This document shows, piece by piece, positions 1 through 8,977 of a DNA stretch of 64,000 nt. The stretch covers positions 121,614 through 185,613 of the forward strand of contig JBJHCW010000008.1 of NCBI GenBank assembly GCA_050486205.1, given 5' to 3'. A model generated the notes under the pieces. That model searched no databases. It was given only the letters and a program-made list of their open reading frames with translations, and had not been told where the DNA came from. Origin of the DNA: PWQG01 sp050486205. GTDB lineage: Bacteria; Pseudomonadota; Gammaproteobacteria; Pseudomonadales; Pseudohongiellaceae. Made by a program: the position numbers and the translations under genes. Every line of letters begins with the position of its first letter. Position 1 is the first letter of the stretch.

Positions 1-54
1 GCCAGATTCTCCAGCGCTGAATCGGCACCCGCGACCAACGCTGCAACACCATGA
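1..54 (+). CDS. 3' end of an upstream CDS, possibly fmt (methionyl-tRNA formyltransferase)
   Basis: Frame 1 is open from the window edge and stops with TGA at 52-54, overlapping the rsmB ATG at 51 as ATGA. Only 18 codons are visible and they carry no recognisable motif. The fmt assignment rests only on the common fmt-rsmB gene order in related bacteria. Frame 3 also stops early (TGA near 20), so the reading frame itself is uncertain. Confidence 0.3.
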   Translation, partial: ARFSSAESAPATNAATP

Positions 55-1346
55 ACAATACCCGCGCACGCGCCGCCCGGGTTCTGCAGGCTCTGATGCA
101 ACAGAAGGGATCGCTGGCCACACAGCTTCGCGCCGATGACGACGCCCTGACCCGGGAGCTGTGTTTCGGGACCTGTCGCTGGTTCCACCTGCTGCAGCCC
201 TGCCTGCAGGCGCTGATGAGCAAACCCCTGAAAAGCAAAGACGACGATGTGCGGGCTCTGCTGTTGATCGGACTTTATCAGCTGCTGTTCATGCGCATTC
301 CCGCCCACGCTGCGGTCAATGAAACCGTGGATGCCACAAAAGCCCTGAAAAAACCCTGGGCCCGGCAACTGGTCAATGGGGTACTGCGGAATTTCCAGCG
401 TCAGCAGACACAACTGCTGGAGCAGACCCACAAACAACCCGAGGCCACCCATTCACATCCGGCCTGGCTGCTGCAGGCCATTCGCGCCGCGTGGCCTGAT
501 CACTGGCAGGCCATTGTCACTGCCAACAACCAACACCCCCCCATGACGCTACGCAACAACAGCGCACGCCAGGACAGAGGCACCTGTCTGCAGCAGCTGC
601 AGGCGGCAGGCATGCCCGCAAGCCCGGGCAGGCTTTCGGAAGATGCCATCTATCTGGATCAGGCCGTGGATGCCCGAAGCCTGCCGGGTTTTGCCCAAGG
701 CAGTGTCAGTGTCCAGGATGAAGCCTCCCAGATGGTGCCAGGTCTGCTTCACCTGGCGCCACGATTGCGTGTACTGGATGCCTGCGCCGCACCCGGCGGC
801 AAGACCACACACATGCTGGAGCGATTCCCGGATCTGAAGGTGCTGGCGCTGGACCTGGAATCCCGACGCATCGCACGCATCACGGAGAACCTTCAACGAC
901 TGCAACTGACTGCCGATGTGCGCTGCGCCGATGCCGCCGATCCGGCCCAGTGGTGGGACGGCGTGGCATTTGATCGCATTCTGCTTGACGCGCCCTGCAG
1001 CGCCACCGGCATCATCCGCCGCCAACCGGACATCAAGCTGCTGCGCCAACCCGACGATGTGCAGCGCCTGATCGCCGTGCAGCAATCCCTGCTCGATGCG
1101 CTGTGGACCTGTCTGGCGCCGGGAGGAATGCTGCTGTACACCACCTGCTCGATTCTGCCGGCCGAAAACCGGGAGCAGATCGCATCTTTTGTAGAACGAC
1201 ACCCGGACGCACGCGCCGGCACAATTGATGTCGACTGGGGCCTTGATGTGACACCGGGACGACAGTTGCTGCCAGAAGAGGGCGGCACTGACGGATTTTA
1301 CTTCGCACAGCTGCACAAGCTCGACCCTTGTGTATTGGCAAAGTGA
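51..1346 (+). CDS. rsmB: 16S rRNA (cytosine967-C5)-methyltransferase RsmB
   Basis: 431 aa, normal length for RsmB (Sun/Fmu). It uses S-adenosylmethionine to methylate C967 of 16S rRNA in the cytoplasm. Residues about 1-130 form the helical NusB-like RNA-binding domain, and the Rossmann methyltransferase domain follows. Visible motifs are the SAM loop DACAAPGGKT (243-252), motif IV DAPCSATG (313-320) and motif VI TTCS (364-367), whose Cys366 is the expected catalytic nucleophile. The start overlaps a probable upstream stop as ATGA, suggesting translational coupling. trkA follows after 77 bp on the same strand, a classical arrangement in Pseudomonas relatives. Confidence 0.95.
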   Translation: MNNTRARAARVLQALMQQKGSLATQLRADDDALTRELCFGTCRWFHLLQPCLQALMSKPLKSKDDDVRALLLIGLYQLLFMRIPAHAAVNETVDATKALKKPWARQLVNGVLRNFQRQQTQLLEQTHKQPEATHSHPAWLLQAIRAAWPDHWQAIVTANNQHPPMTLRNNSARQDRGTCLQQLQAAGMPASPGRLSEDAIYLDQAVDARSLPGFAQGSVSVQDEASQMVPGLLHLAPRLRVLDACAAPGGKTTHMLERFPDLKVLALDLESRRIARITENLQRLQLTADVRCADAADPAQWWDGVAFDRILLDAPCSATGIIRRQPDIKLLRQPDDVQRLIAVQQSLLDALWTCLAPGGMLLYTTCSILPAENREQIASFVERHPDARAGTIDVDWGLDVTPGRQLLPEEGGTDGFYFAQLHKLDPCVLAK

Positions 1347-1423
1347 AGAGGATAATTTGGTCGCAACACTGAACGCGCCACAACGACGGAAGAAATAACC
1401 AGCGGCAGGGGAGCGGTTGTTGC

Positions 1424-2797
1424 ATGAAGATCATCATTCTGGGCGCCAACCAGGTGGGCTACTCACTGGCAGAAAACCTCTCCAGCGAAGCCAACGACAT
1501 CACGCTGGTTGATCCGGACCAGGACGCGCTTCGCGAGATCAAGGATCAGCTTGATGTGGGCATAGCCACCGGCTGGCCGTCACATCCGGACGTGCTGCGG
1601 CGCGCCGGCGCCGACGACGCGGATATGATCATTGCCGTGACCGAGAACGACGAAGTCAACATGGTGGCCTGCCAGATTGCCTTCACTGTTTTCAAGACGC
1701 CGAAAAAAATCTGCCGCCTGCGCTCGGCTGCCTACATGGAGCAGGAGGGCCTGTTCCAGCCCGATGCCATTGCGCTGGACGTGGTGATCAGCCCCGAGCA
1801 TATTGTCTCCAACTATATTGCCCGCCTGGTGGCCCTGCCTGGATCACTTCAGGTCCTGGACTTTGCCGGTGGCAAAGCGCAGCTGGTTGCCGTGCGTGCC
1901 TATTACGGTGGCCCGCTGGTGGGCCAGGAAATTCGCTTTCTACGTGAACACATGCCCAATGTGGATACCCGGGTCGCCGCCATTTTCCGACGCAACCGTG
2001 CCATCATGCCTGAAGGCTCAACCGTTATCGAAGCGGATGATGAGGTGTTTTTTATTGCCGCCTCCAACCACATCCGCGCCGTGATCGGTGAGCTGAGGCG
2101 TATGGACAAGCCCTACAAGCGAGTGATCATTGCCGGCGGTGGCAATATCGGCGCGCGCCTGGCCGAAGCGCTGGAGGAAAAATACCAGGTCAAGCTGATC
2201 GAGCATAGCGCCAGGCGCTGCGCATTTCTGTCCGAATACCTGAACCGCGCCATCGTCCTCAATGGCGAAGCCTCCGATCGCAAACTGTTGCAGGAGGAGA
2301 ACATTGAGGACACCGACGTCTTTCTTGCCCTGACCAATGATGACGAGGCCAACATCATGGCCTCACTGCTGGCCAAACGCCTGGGCGCACGCAAGGTGAT
2401 GGCGCTGATCAACAACCCCGCCTATGTGGACCTTGTGCAAGGCGGTGAAATTGATATTGCCATTTCCCCGCAACAGGCCACAATCGGCAGCCTGCTCACC
2501 CATGTGCGCAAGGGTGACATTGTCAACGTGCACTCCCTGCGCCGGGGCGCTGCCGAGGCGCTGGAAGCCATCGCGCATGGCGATCGCAGCTCTTCCAGGG
2601 TGGTGGGCAAGGCAGTGGAGGACATCGACCTGCCCGCCGGCACCACGATCGGCGCCATCGTACGCAACGATGAAGTGCTGATTGCACACGACGATATCGT
2701 GATTGAATCGGGTGACCACGTGATTCTTTTTCTGGTCAACAAGAAACGCATTCCAGAAGTGGAACGACTGTTTTCAGTTGGCTTCCATTTCTTCTGA
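1424..2797 (+). CDS. trkA: Trk system potassium uptake regulatory protein TrkA
   Basis: 457 aa, the usual size for the duplicated TrkA. It is the peripheral NAD(H)/nucleotide-binding subunit that gates the TrkH potassium channel at the inner membrane. There are two RCK_N-RCK_C repeats: the first begins at residue 1 with the dinucleotide-binding glycine motif GANQVGYSLAE, the second near residue 230 with GGGNIGARLAE. An AGGGGAG ribosome-binding site lies upstream of the ATG. trkH follows 12 bp downstream, so the two subunits are almost certainly co-transcribed. Confidence 0.95.
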   Translation: MKIIILGANQVGYSLAENLSSEANDITLVDPDQDALREIKDQLDVGIATGWPSHPDVLRRAGADDADMIIAVTENDEVNMVACQIAFTVFKTPKKICRLRSAAYMEQEGLFQPDAIALDVVISPEHIVSNYIARLVALPGSLQVLDFAGGKAQLVAVRAYYGGPLVGQEIRFLREHMPNVDTRVAAIFRRNRAIMPEGSTVIEADDEVFFIAASNHIRAVIGELRRMDKPYKRVIIAGGGNIGARLAEALEEKYQVKLIEHSARRCAFLSEYLNRAIVLNGEASDRKLLQEENIEDTDVFLALTNDDEANIMASLLAKRLGARKVMALINNPAYVDLVQGGEIDIAISPQQATIGSLLTHVRKGDIVNVHSLRRGAAEALEAIAHGDRSSSRVVGKAVEDIDLPAGTTIGAIVRNDEVLIAHDDIVIESGDHVILFLVNKKRIPEVERLFSVGFHFF

Positions 2798-2809
2798 TAC
2801 GGTCGGCGC

Positions 2810-4261
2810 ATGCACTTCTCCATAGTCGCAAAGGTTCTTGGTGTCCTGCTGATGTTATTCAGCCTGGTGGCCAATGTGCCTTCGGTTGTGCTGTCGATGG
2901 TCTTTCAGGATGGCGAAACGCTGTCCTTTGTTTCGTCGATGCTGGTCACTTTTTTGCTGGGCGCTACGCTGTGGCTGCTCACTTTACGGACCAGGCAACA
3001 GCTGCGAACTCGTGATGGGTTTCTGATCGTGACCCTTTTCTGGGCCGTGCTTGGCACTATCGGTTCACTGCCATTCATTCTTTCCAACCAGCTGCCCCTG
3101 AGCATTACAGACGCGGTTTTTGAGTCCATGTCCGGACTGACCACCACCGGCGCCACGGTCATTGTCGGCCTGGACGACCTGCCACGTTCCCTGCTGTTCT
3201 ACCGGCAGCAACTGCAGTGGTTGGGTGGCATGGGTATTGTTGCCCTGGCAGTGGCAGTCCTGCCCATGCTGGGCATTGGTGGTATGCAACTGTATCGCGC
3301 TGAAAGCCCCGGCCCGGTGAAGAACGACAATCTGGTGCCGCGCCTGGCAGAAACTGCCAAGGCACTGTGGTATATCTACCTCGGCTTGACCATTGCGTGC
3401 GCACTGGCGTACTGGGCTGCCGGCATGTCACTGTTCGACGCCATCGCGCACAGTTTTACCACTGTGGCCATCGGCGGATTCTCTACACACGACGCCAGCA
3501 TCGGCCACTTTGACAGCGCCATCATCAACATGATTGCTGTCGTCTTCATGTTCATTGCCGGCATCAATTTTGCGTTGCACTTCACGGCCTGGCAACGCAA
3601 GGGACTGATGCATTACCTTAAAGACCCGGAAACGGCATTCTACGCGGGTATACTGGGCTTTGTTGCGCTTTTCACCATTGCGGTGCTCTATGTCACGGAG
3701 ACCTACGGATTCCAGGATGCCTTTGTGCACGGCCTGTTCCAGACTGTGTCCATTGCCACCACCACCGGTTTCGCAACAGCCGACTTTGCCAACTGGCCCT
3801 ACGCGCTGCCCTACCTTCTGATCTACGCCGCCATCATCGGTGCCTGCGCCGGCTCCACCGGCGGCGGCATGAAGGTCATTCGTATACTGCTGATTTTCAA
3901 GCAGGGGCTGCGCGAGATTCGTCGGCTGATTCATCCCAACTCGGTATTTTCCGTCAAGCTGGGTAAACGCCTGGTGCCGGACAGGGTCATTGAGGCGGTG
4001 TGGGGTTTCTTTGCCGTCTATGTGATGGTGTACCTGGTGCTGTTGATACTGTTGCTGGCCTCGGGTATGGAGGTGGTCACCGCCTTCAGCGCTGTGGGTG
4101 CCTGTCTGAACAATCTGGGGCCGGGGCTTGGTGATGTTGCCGCGAACTATGCCGGAATCAGTAACTTTGCCAAATGGGTGCTGGCCCTGGCCATGCTGCT
4201 GGGCCGACTGGAGATCTTCACCTTTCTGGTGCTGCTGATGCCCATGTTCTGGCGCCGCTGA
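2810..4261 (+). CDS. trkH: Trk potassium uptake channel subunit TrkH
   Basis: 483 aa, strongly hydrophobic throughout, typical of the TrkH/KtrB superfamily of potassium translocators built from four membrane-pore-membrane repeats. Selectivity-filter-like turns are visible, including TTTGATV near residue 110 and TTTGFATA near residue 320, plus the STGGGMK stretch. It begins 12 bp after trkA, its regulatory subunit. The stop lies 13 bp from the convergent lipid A acyltransferase gene. Confidence 0.95.
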   Translation: MHFSIVAKVLGVLLMLFSLVANVPSVVLSMVFQDGETLSFVSSMLVTFLLGATLWLLTLRTRQQLRTRDGFLIVTLFWAVLGTIGSLPFILSNQLPLSITDAVFESMSGLTTTGATVIVGLDDLPRSLLFYRQQLQWLGGMGIVALAVAVLPMLGIGGMQLYRAESPGPVKNDNLVPRLAETAKALWYIYLGLTIACALAYWAAGMSLFDAIAHSFTTVAIGGFSTHDASIGHFDSAIINMIAVVFMFIAGINFALHFTAWQRKGLMHYLKDPETAFYAGILGFVALFTIAVLYVTETYGFQDAFVHGLFQTVSIATTTGFATADFANWPYALPYLLIYAAIIGACAGSTGGGMKVIRILLIFKQGLREIRRLIHPNSVFSVKLGKRLVPDRVIEAVWGFFAVYVMVYLVLLILLLASGMEVVTAFSAVGACLNNLGPGLGDVAANYAGISNFAKWVLALAMLLGRLEIFTFLVLLMPMFWRR

Positions 4262-4274
4262 TTTGTCCGCTTTG

Positions 4275-5174
4275 TCAACGTTTCGGGTAGATCACCCGGT
4301 CCTCGCCCGGGGGCCGACGCTTGAACCGTCTGTACTCCCATTGGTACTGCTCCACCAGATCACGCACCAGATGTTCCACACTCTGGTTCAATGCCGTGGC
4401 AGAGGTGATCGGATCGTCACTGCCGGTACCGTCAACCGTGGGCCTGAACTCAATGACAAAACCCTGCCCCTTGGGCAGGCGACGCGCCACGGCGCTGATC
4501 ACCGGCGCGCCCGTGCGCGAGGACAACTTGCCGACCAGGGTCATGGTCAGCGCCTGTTCATGAAAAAACGGCACAAAAACTCCATTGTCATAACCTGGCT
4601 GCTGATCGGGTAGCACACCGGCTACCTCGCCGGCCTTCAGGGCCTTTACCATCTGCAGGATGCCTCGCGGCGTGGTAGGCACCGGATTGGCTGTACCGCG
4701 CCCCCGAAACCGGGTCATGACCTTTTCCAGTGCCCGGATTTTTGGTGGCCGGTAAAGGTAGGTGATCGGCACGCGGGTACTGACGTAGAGCCCGCTCAGC
4801 TCCCAACTGCCCAGGTGCGGCGCAATGATGATCAGCCCCTTGCCTCGGGCCAGGGCCTGATCGATCAACTCTTCACCCTCCACCCGCACAACATGTTTCA
4901 TCACCCGCTCGATGGGGGCGGCCCAGATCAGACCCAGCTCAAAGGCGGTCTTGCCGGTCTCCTGCAGGCTGGTTCTGGCCAGCGTCCTGATTTCCGGCTC
5001 GGGTTTTTCCGGGAAGCAGAGCCTCAAATTGGTCAGTGTTGTGCGCCGCGCCTCGGTCGGCAGCCAATACAGCAGAGTGCCTGCCACAAAGCCCAGCGCC
5101 TGCTGCGCCCGCAGTGGCAGCAGCGACAGGGCGCGAAACAGCAGCGCGATGAGTGTGGACTGAAATGACTGGAT
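4275..5174 (-). CDS. LpxL/HtrB-family lipid A acyltransferase
   Basis: About 299 aa, lysophospholipid/lipid A acyltransferase family (LpxL/LpxM/HtrB), which adds secondary acyl chains to Kdo2-lipid A at the inner membrane. An N-terminal hydrophobic helix is followed by the family core HLGSWE (HX4E-type catalytic motif) and VLPDQQPG. No ATG, GTG or TTG lies in frame near the expected N terminus. The family-like N terminus (IQSFQSTLI) begins at an ATC codon at 5172-5174, preceded by AGGGGAG at ideal spacing. I therefore place the start there, as a possible non-canonical AUC initiation. The open frame extends to 5561 but that part is not family-like and overlaps glyQ. I cannot separate LpxL from LpxM. 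Confidence 0.85.
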   Translation of the reverse strand: MQSFQSTLIALLFRALSLLPLRAQQALGFVAGTLLYWLPTEARRTTLTNLRLCFPEKPEPEIRTLARTSLQETGKTAFELGLIWAAPIERVMKHVVRVEGEELIDQALARGKGLIIIAPHLGSWELSGLYVSTRVPITYLYRPPKIRALEKVMTRFRGRGTANPVPTTPRGILQMVKALKAGEVAGVLPDQQPGYDNGVFVPFFHEQALTMTLVGKLSSRTGAPVISAVARRLPKGQGFVIEFRPTVDGTGSDDPITSATALNQSVEHLVRDLVEQYQWEYRRFKRRPPGEDRVIYPKR

Positions 5175-5343
5175 AACGTTTCTCCCCTGTGCCGCACCTG
5201 TGCCCCAACAGTGATTCCAGGGCTGGTTGCACTGCTGGATTCTACACCAGCACAAGGTCTGGCTGACAGCGCGCACGGTGGATATTAGCCTGCCAATCCC
5301 GCATAATTGCGGCTTTTCGTTAGCAAGCAAAGAGACCCAACCC

Positions 5344-6294
5344 GTGACTGACGCCGGCACTGTCGATATCAAACCCGATATCAAAACCTTCCAGGGCCTG
5401 ATCCTGGCCCTGCAACAATTCTGGGCCGATCGCGGTTGCGTGGTGCTGCAGCCTCTTGATCTGGAAGTGGGCGCCGGCACGTTCCACCCGGCCACCTTTC
5501 TGCGTGCCATCGGTCCTGAGACCTGGAATACCGCGTATGTGCAACCCAGCCGCCGGCCCACTGACGGTCGGTACGGCGAGAACCCGAACCGGCTGCAACA
5601 CTACTACCAATTCCAGGTCATCCTGAAGCCGTCGCCTCCGGACATCCAGGAACAGTATCTGGACTCGCTGCGGTTTCTGGGTTTCGATCCTCTGGTTCAC
5701 GATATCCGTTTTGTGGAAGACAACTGGGAGTCGCCGACCCTGGGCGCCTGGGGGCTGGGCTGGGAAGTCTGGCTCAACGGCATGGAAGTGACACAGTTCA
5801 CTTTCTTCCAGCAGGTGGGTGGTCTTGAGTGTTTCCCGGTCAGTGGTGAATTGACCTATGGTATCGAGCGCATTGCCATGTATCTGCAGGGTGTGGACAG
5901 CATCTATGATCTGGTGTGGACACGCGGCCCCGATGGGGTGGTGACCTACGGCGACGTGTTTCTTCAGAACGAAGTGGAGATGTCGGCCTACAATTTTGAG
6001 CATGCCGATGTGGACATACTGTTCCGGAACTTTGACGATTGTGAGCAGCAGTGCCGCTCGCTGATCGAGAAAGGCCTTGCACTGCCTGCCTACGAACAGG
6101 TGCTGAAAGCTTCGCATTATTTCAACCTGCTTGATGCACGTCACGCAATTTCGGTGACCGAGCGACAGCGATTCATTCTTCGCGTTCGCACCCTGTCGCG
6201 CATGGTCGCTGAAGCCTACTTCGAGAGCCGCAAGGCCCTTGGCTTTCCACTGGCACCAGAAGCCTTGCGACAACAGGTCCTGAACCAGAAATAA
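5344..6294 (+). CDS. glyQ: Glycine--tRNA ligase alpha subunit
   Basis: 316 aa from a GTG start at 5344. This is the class II alpha subunit of the bacterial alpha2-beta2 glycyl-tRNA synthetase, which carries the glycine-activating catalytic site. Family signatures include FWADRGCVVLQPLD near the N terminus, GRYGENPNRLQHYYQFQVI, and ELTYGIERIAMYLQ (class II motif 3 region). The frame is open upstream to 5227, but residues before the GTG do not look like GlyQ. AAGAGA precedes the GTG. glyS follows 23 bp after the stop. Confidence 0.95.
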   Translation: MTDAGTVDIKPDIKTFQGLILALQQFWADRGCVVLQPLDLEVGAGTFHPATFLRAIGPETWNTAYVQPSRRPTDGRYGENPNRLQHYYQFQVILKPSPPDIQEQYLDSLRFLGFDPLVHDIRFVEDNWESPTLGAWGLGWEVWLNGMEVTQFTFFQQVGGLECFPVSGELTYGIERIAMYLQGVDSIYDLVWTRGPDGVVTYGDVFLQNEVEMSAYNFEHADVDILFRNFDDCEQQCRSLIEKGLALPAYEQVLKASHYFNLLDARHAISVTERQRFILRVRTLSRMVAEAYFESRKALGFPLAPEALRQQVLNQK

Positions 6295-6317
6295 CTACCG
6301 GATAATTGGCTGATAAC

Positions 6318-8402
6318 ATGGCTGCAAAAGATTTCATTGTTGAACTGGGCTGCGCCGAGCTGCCCCCCAAAGCACTGCGCCCGCTGTCAAAGTCTTTCGA
6401 GCAGGGTATCAAGCTCGGGCTCGACAAAGCCGGGTTGAGTTACACCGCAATTCACGCCTTTGCCACACCACGCCGACTGGCGGTACGTGTGGATGGCCTG
6501 CAGACACATCAGCCTGACAGCGCGATCGAACGTTTTGGCCCTGCTGTTCAGGCCACGCGTGATGCTGACGGCAAACCGACACCGGCCGCATTGGGTTTTG
6601 CTCGCGCCTGCGGTGTGGAACTCGACGCCTTGCAGACTGCCGAAAAAGACGGTGTTGAGAAACTTGTTTATCGCACATCACAAAAGGGGCGTGCGGCCAT
6701 GGATCTGCTTCCCGGTATTGTGGAACAGTCCATGTCGAAACTTCCCATCCCCCGCAAAATGCGCTGGGGCAGCACGCGAGACGAATTTGTGCGACCGGTG
6801 TACTGGGTGCTCATGCTGCTGGGCAGCGAGGTGGTCAACACACGCATTCTGGGTATTGATGCGGGAAATGTCACCTTTGGACACCGCTTCCACTCCCCTG
6901 ATCCGATTACTGTTGGCAGCGCCAGTGAATACGAAGCTGCCCTGCAGATTGCCAGGGTGATTGCCGACTACGACGCCAGAAAAGAGGCGATTCGCCAACA
7001 GGTTGAAGCCGAGGGCAGCAAGCATCAGGCTACGGTGGTGGTTGACGAGGATCTGCTGGAAGAAGTGACCAGCCTTGTGGAATGGCCGGTTGCCCTGACC
7101 GGACACTTTGATGAGAAATTCCTCAGCGTGCCGACCGAAGCCCTGGTGTCTTCATTGAAAAACCACCAGAAATGTTTTTATATGCTGGACAGCAACGGCG
7201 ATATGCTGCCGCTCTTTGTTGCTGTCAGCAATATTGAGAGCCGTGACCCCTCTCAGGTGGTTGCCGGCAATGAGCGTGTGATCCGGCCGCGCCTTGCTGA
7301 TGCCGCCTTCTTTTACGAAACTGATTGCAAGACGCCGCTCGCCGAGCGTGTGGAGGCTCTCAAAAACATTGTGTTCCAGCAGCAGCTGGGCACGGTGTTC
7401 CAGAAAAGCCAACGCGTTGCTGCTTTGGCCGGATTCATTGCAGATGAGACCGGCGGCAACCGGCAGTGGTGTGAACGCGCCGCCATGCTGGCCAAGGCGG
7501 ACCTGGTCAGCGACATGGTACTGGAGTTTGCCGAGTTGCAGGGCATCATGGGTTATCACTACGCACGCCACGATGGGGAGGCCGATGAGGTTGCCCTGGC
7601 GCTGAACGAACAATACATGCCCCGATTTGCCGGCGACGGACTGCCAGACACGCAGACCGGCGCCGTGCTCGCCATTGCTGAAAAACTGGATACCATCACC
7701 GGGCTTTTCGCCATCGGTCAGCCGCCAACCGGGTCAAAGGATCCCTTTGCGCTGCGCCGGGCAGCGCTTGGGGTACTGCGGATTGTTGTGGAGAAAGAAC
7801 TGTCGCTGGATCTGCGCGCCAGCATTGCCCGGTCAGTGGATGCCTATCGTGACATCCTGGACAAGATGCCGGAAGACACTGCTGGGCAGGTGTTTGATTT
7901 CATGCTCGAACGATTCCGGGCCTGGTATCAGGCCGAAGGCGTCAGTGCCGAAGTGTTCCAGTCCGTATTCGAGCTCAAACCCGCCAAGCCGCTGGACTTC
8001 GCACGCCGCGTACGCGCCGTTCACCACTTTGCCGGACTGGCGGAAAGTGACGCCCTGGCCGCAGCCAACAAACGGGTGGCCAATATTCTGGCCAGGCAGG
8101 ATCAGACTGCCTTGCCACCTGTCAACACAACGCTGTTGAGCGAAGCGGCCGAGCAGGATCTCGCCCGGGTCATCAGCAGTATTGGTGACGAAGTGCGTCC
8201 GATGTTCGCGCGCGCGGACTATACCGGTGGACTTGAAAAACTCGCGGGTACCAAGGTCGCCGTGGACCGCTTCTTTGATGAGGTGTTGGTCATGGCCGAG
8301 GATGAGGCGCTGCGCAACAATCGGCTGGCGCTGGTCAATGAACTGCGACAACTGTTTCTGGAAGTCGCTGACATTTCCTGTCTGCATCGCAGCCAGAGCT
8401 GA
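6318..8402 (+). CDS. glyS: Glycine--tRNA ligase beta subunit
   Basis: 694 aa, normal for GlyS, which binds tRNA(Gly) and completes the alpha2-beta2 synthetase. The N terminus KDFIVELGCAELPPKAL is the family signature. The middle contains the HD-like region (DKFLSVPTEALVSSLK, KADLVSDMVLEFAELQG), and the C-terminal anticodon-binding domain follows residue about 580. An in-frame TTG at 6306 is possible, but the ATG at 6318 matches family N termini better. It is co-directional with glyQ and is followed 8 bp later by gmhB. Confidence 0.95.
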   Translation: MAAKDFIVELGCAELPPKALRPLSKSFEQGIKLGLDKAGLSYTAIHAFATPRRLAVRVDGLQTHQPDSAIERFGPAVQATRDADGKPTPAALGFARACGVELDALQTAEKDGVEKLVYRTSQKGRAAMDLLPGIVEQSMSKLPIPRKMRWGSTRDEFVRPVYWVLMLLGSEVVNTRILGIDAGNVTFGHRFHSPDPITVGSASEYEAALQIARVIADYDARKEAIRQQVEAEGSKHQATVVVDEDLLEEVTSLVEWPVALTGHFDEKFLSVPTEALVSSLKNHQKCFYMLDSNGDMLPLFVAVSNIESRDPSQVVAGNERVIRPRLADAAFFYETDCKTPLAERVEALKNIVFQQQLGTVFQKSQRVAALAGFIADETGGNRQWCERAAMLAKADLVSDMVLEFAELQGIMGYHYARHDGEADEVALALNEQYMPRFAGDGLPDTQTGAVLAIAEKLDTITGLFAIGQPPTGSKDPFALRRAALGVLRIVVEKELSLDLRASIARSVDAYRDILDKMPEDTAGQVFDFMLERFRAWYQAEGVSAEVFQSVFELKPAKPLDFARRVRAVHHFAGLAESDALAAANKRVANILARQDQTALPPVNTTLLSEAAEQDLARVISSIGDEVRPMFARADYTGGLEKLAGTKVAVDRFFDEVLVMAEDEALRNNRLALVNELRQLFLEVADISCLHRSQS

Positions 8403-8410
8403 TTACAGGT

Positions 8411-8977
8411 ATGACGATCGCTAGCACCAAACTGGTAATTCTGGACCGCGATGGTGTCATCAATCAGGATTCCGATGCCTTTGTCAAAACCCCGGATGAG
8501 TGGATTCCGATTGATGGCAGCATAGAAGCCATTGCGCGGCTCAGCCGCGCAGGCTTCATGGTCACCGTCGCCACCAACCAATCCGGACTGGCTCGCGGTC
8601 TGCTGACGCCCGATATGCTCAATGCCATGCACCGGAAGCTGTATGATCTGGTTGAAGGACAGGGCGGCAGGATCGATGGTGTATTTTATTGCCCTCACGG
8701 CCCTGAAGAGTCCTGCACGTGCAGGAAACCGTTGCCGGGACTTCTGCATCAGATTGCCAGGAACCTGGATGTGAGGCTTGAGGGCGTTCCCATGGTTGGC
8801 GACAGCGAAAGGGATCTGGTGGCAGCCGAAGCAGCCGGATGCAGACCGGTGCTGGTCAAAACCGGCAAGGGTCTGAAGACGCTGGCCAATGCCAACACTG
8901 AACTGCTTGCCCGCACCCAGGTATTCGAGGACCTGGGCAGTTTTGTGGATGATCTGCTTGGCAGGAACGAGCCATGA
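8411..8977 (+). CDS. gmhB: D-glycero-beta-D-manno-heptose-1,7-bisphosphate 7-phosphatase GmhB
   Basis: 188 aa HAD-superfamily (HisB-N type) phosphatase that removes the 7-phosphate in ADP-heptose synthesis for the lipopolysaccharide inner core. Motif I LDRDGVINQD carries the nucleophile Asp. TNQSGLARG is motif II. The Cys/His cluster CPHGPEESCTCRKP is the zinc loop typical of GmhB. VGDSERDLVAA is motif III/IV. The stop overlaps the next ATG as ATGA (8974-8977), implying coupling with the acyltransferase gene. Confidence 0.93.
   Translation: MTIASTKLVILDRDGVINQDSDAFVKTPDEWIPIDGSIEAIARLSRAGFMVTVATNQSGLARGLLTPDMLNAMHRKLYDLVEGQGGRIDGVFYCPHGPEESCTCRKPLPGLLHQIARNLDVRLEGVPMVGDSERDLVAAEAAGCRPVLVKTGKGLKTLANANTELLARTQVFEDLGSFVDDLLGRNEP

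Noticed and set aside
2706..2725. CACGTG near 2712 as a further parS
   Set aside because: Flanks do not match the TGTTNCACGTGNAACA consensus; same for CACGTG-containing sites near 41250 and 44305.
5320..6273. 317-codon minus-strand frame over glyQ
   Set aside because: Antisense to a clearly conserved synthetase gene.
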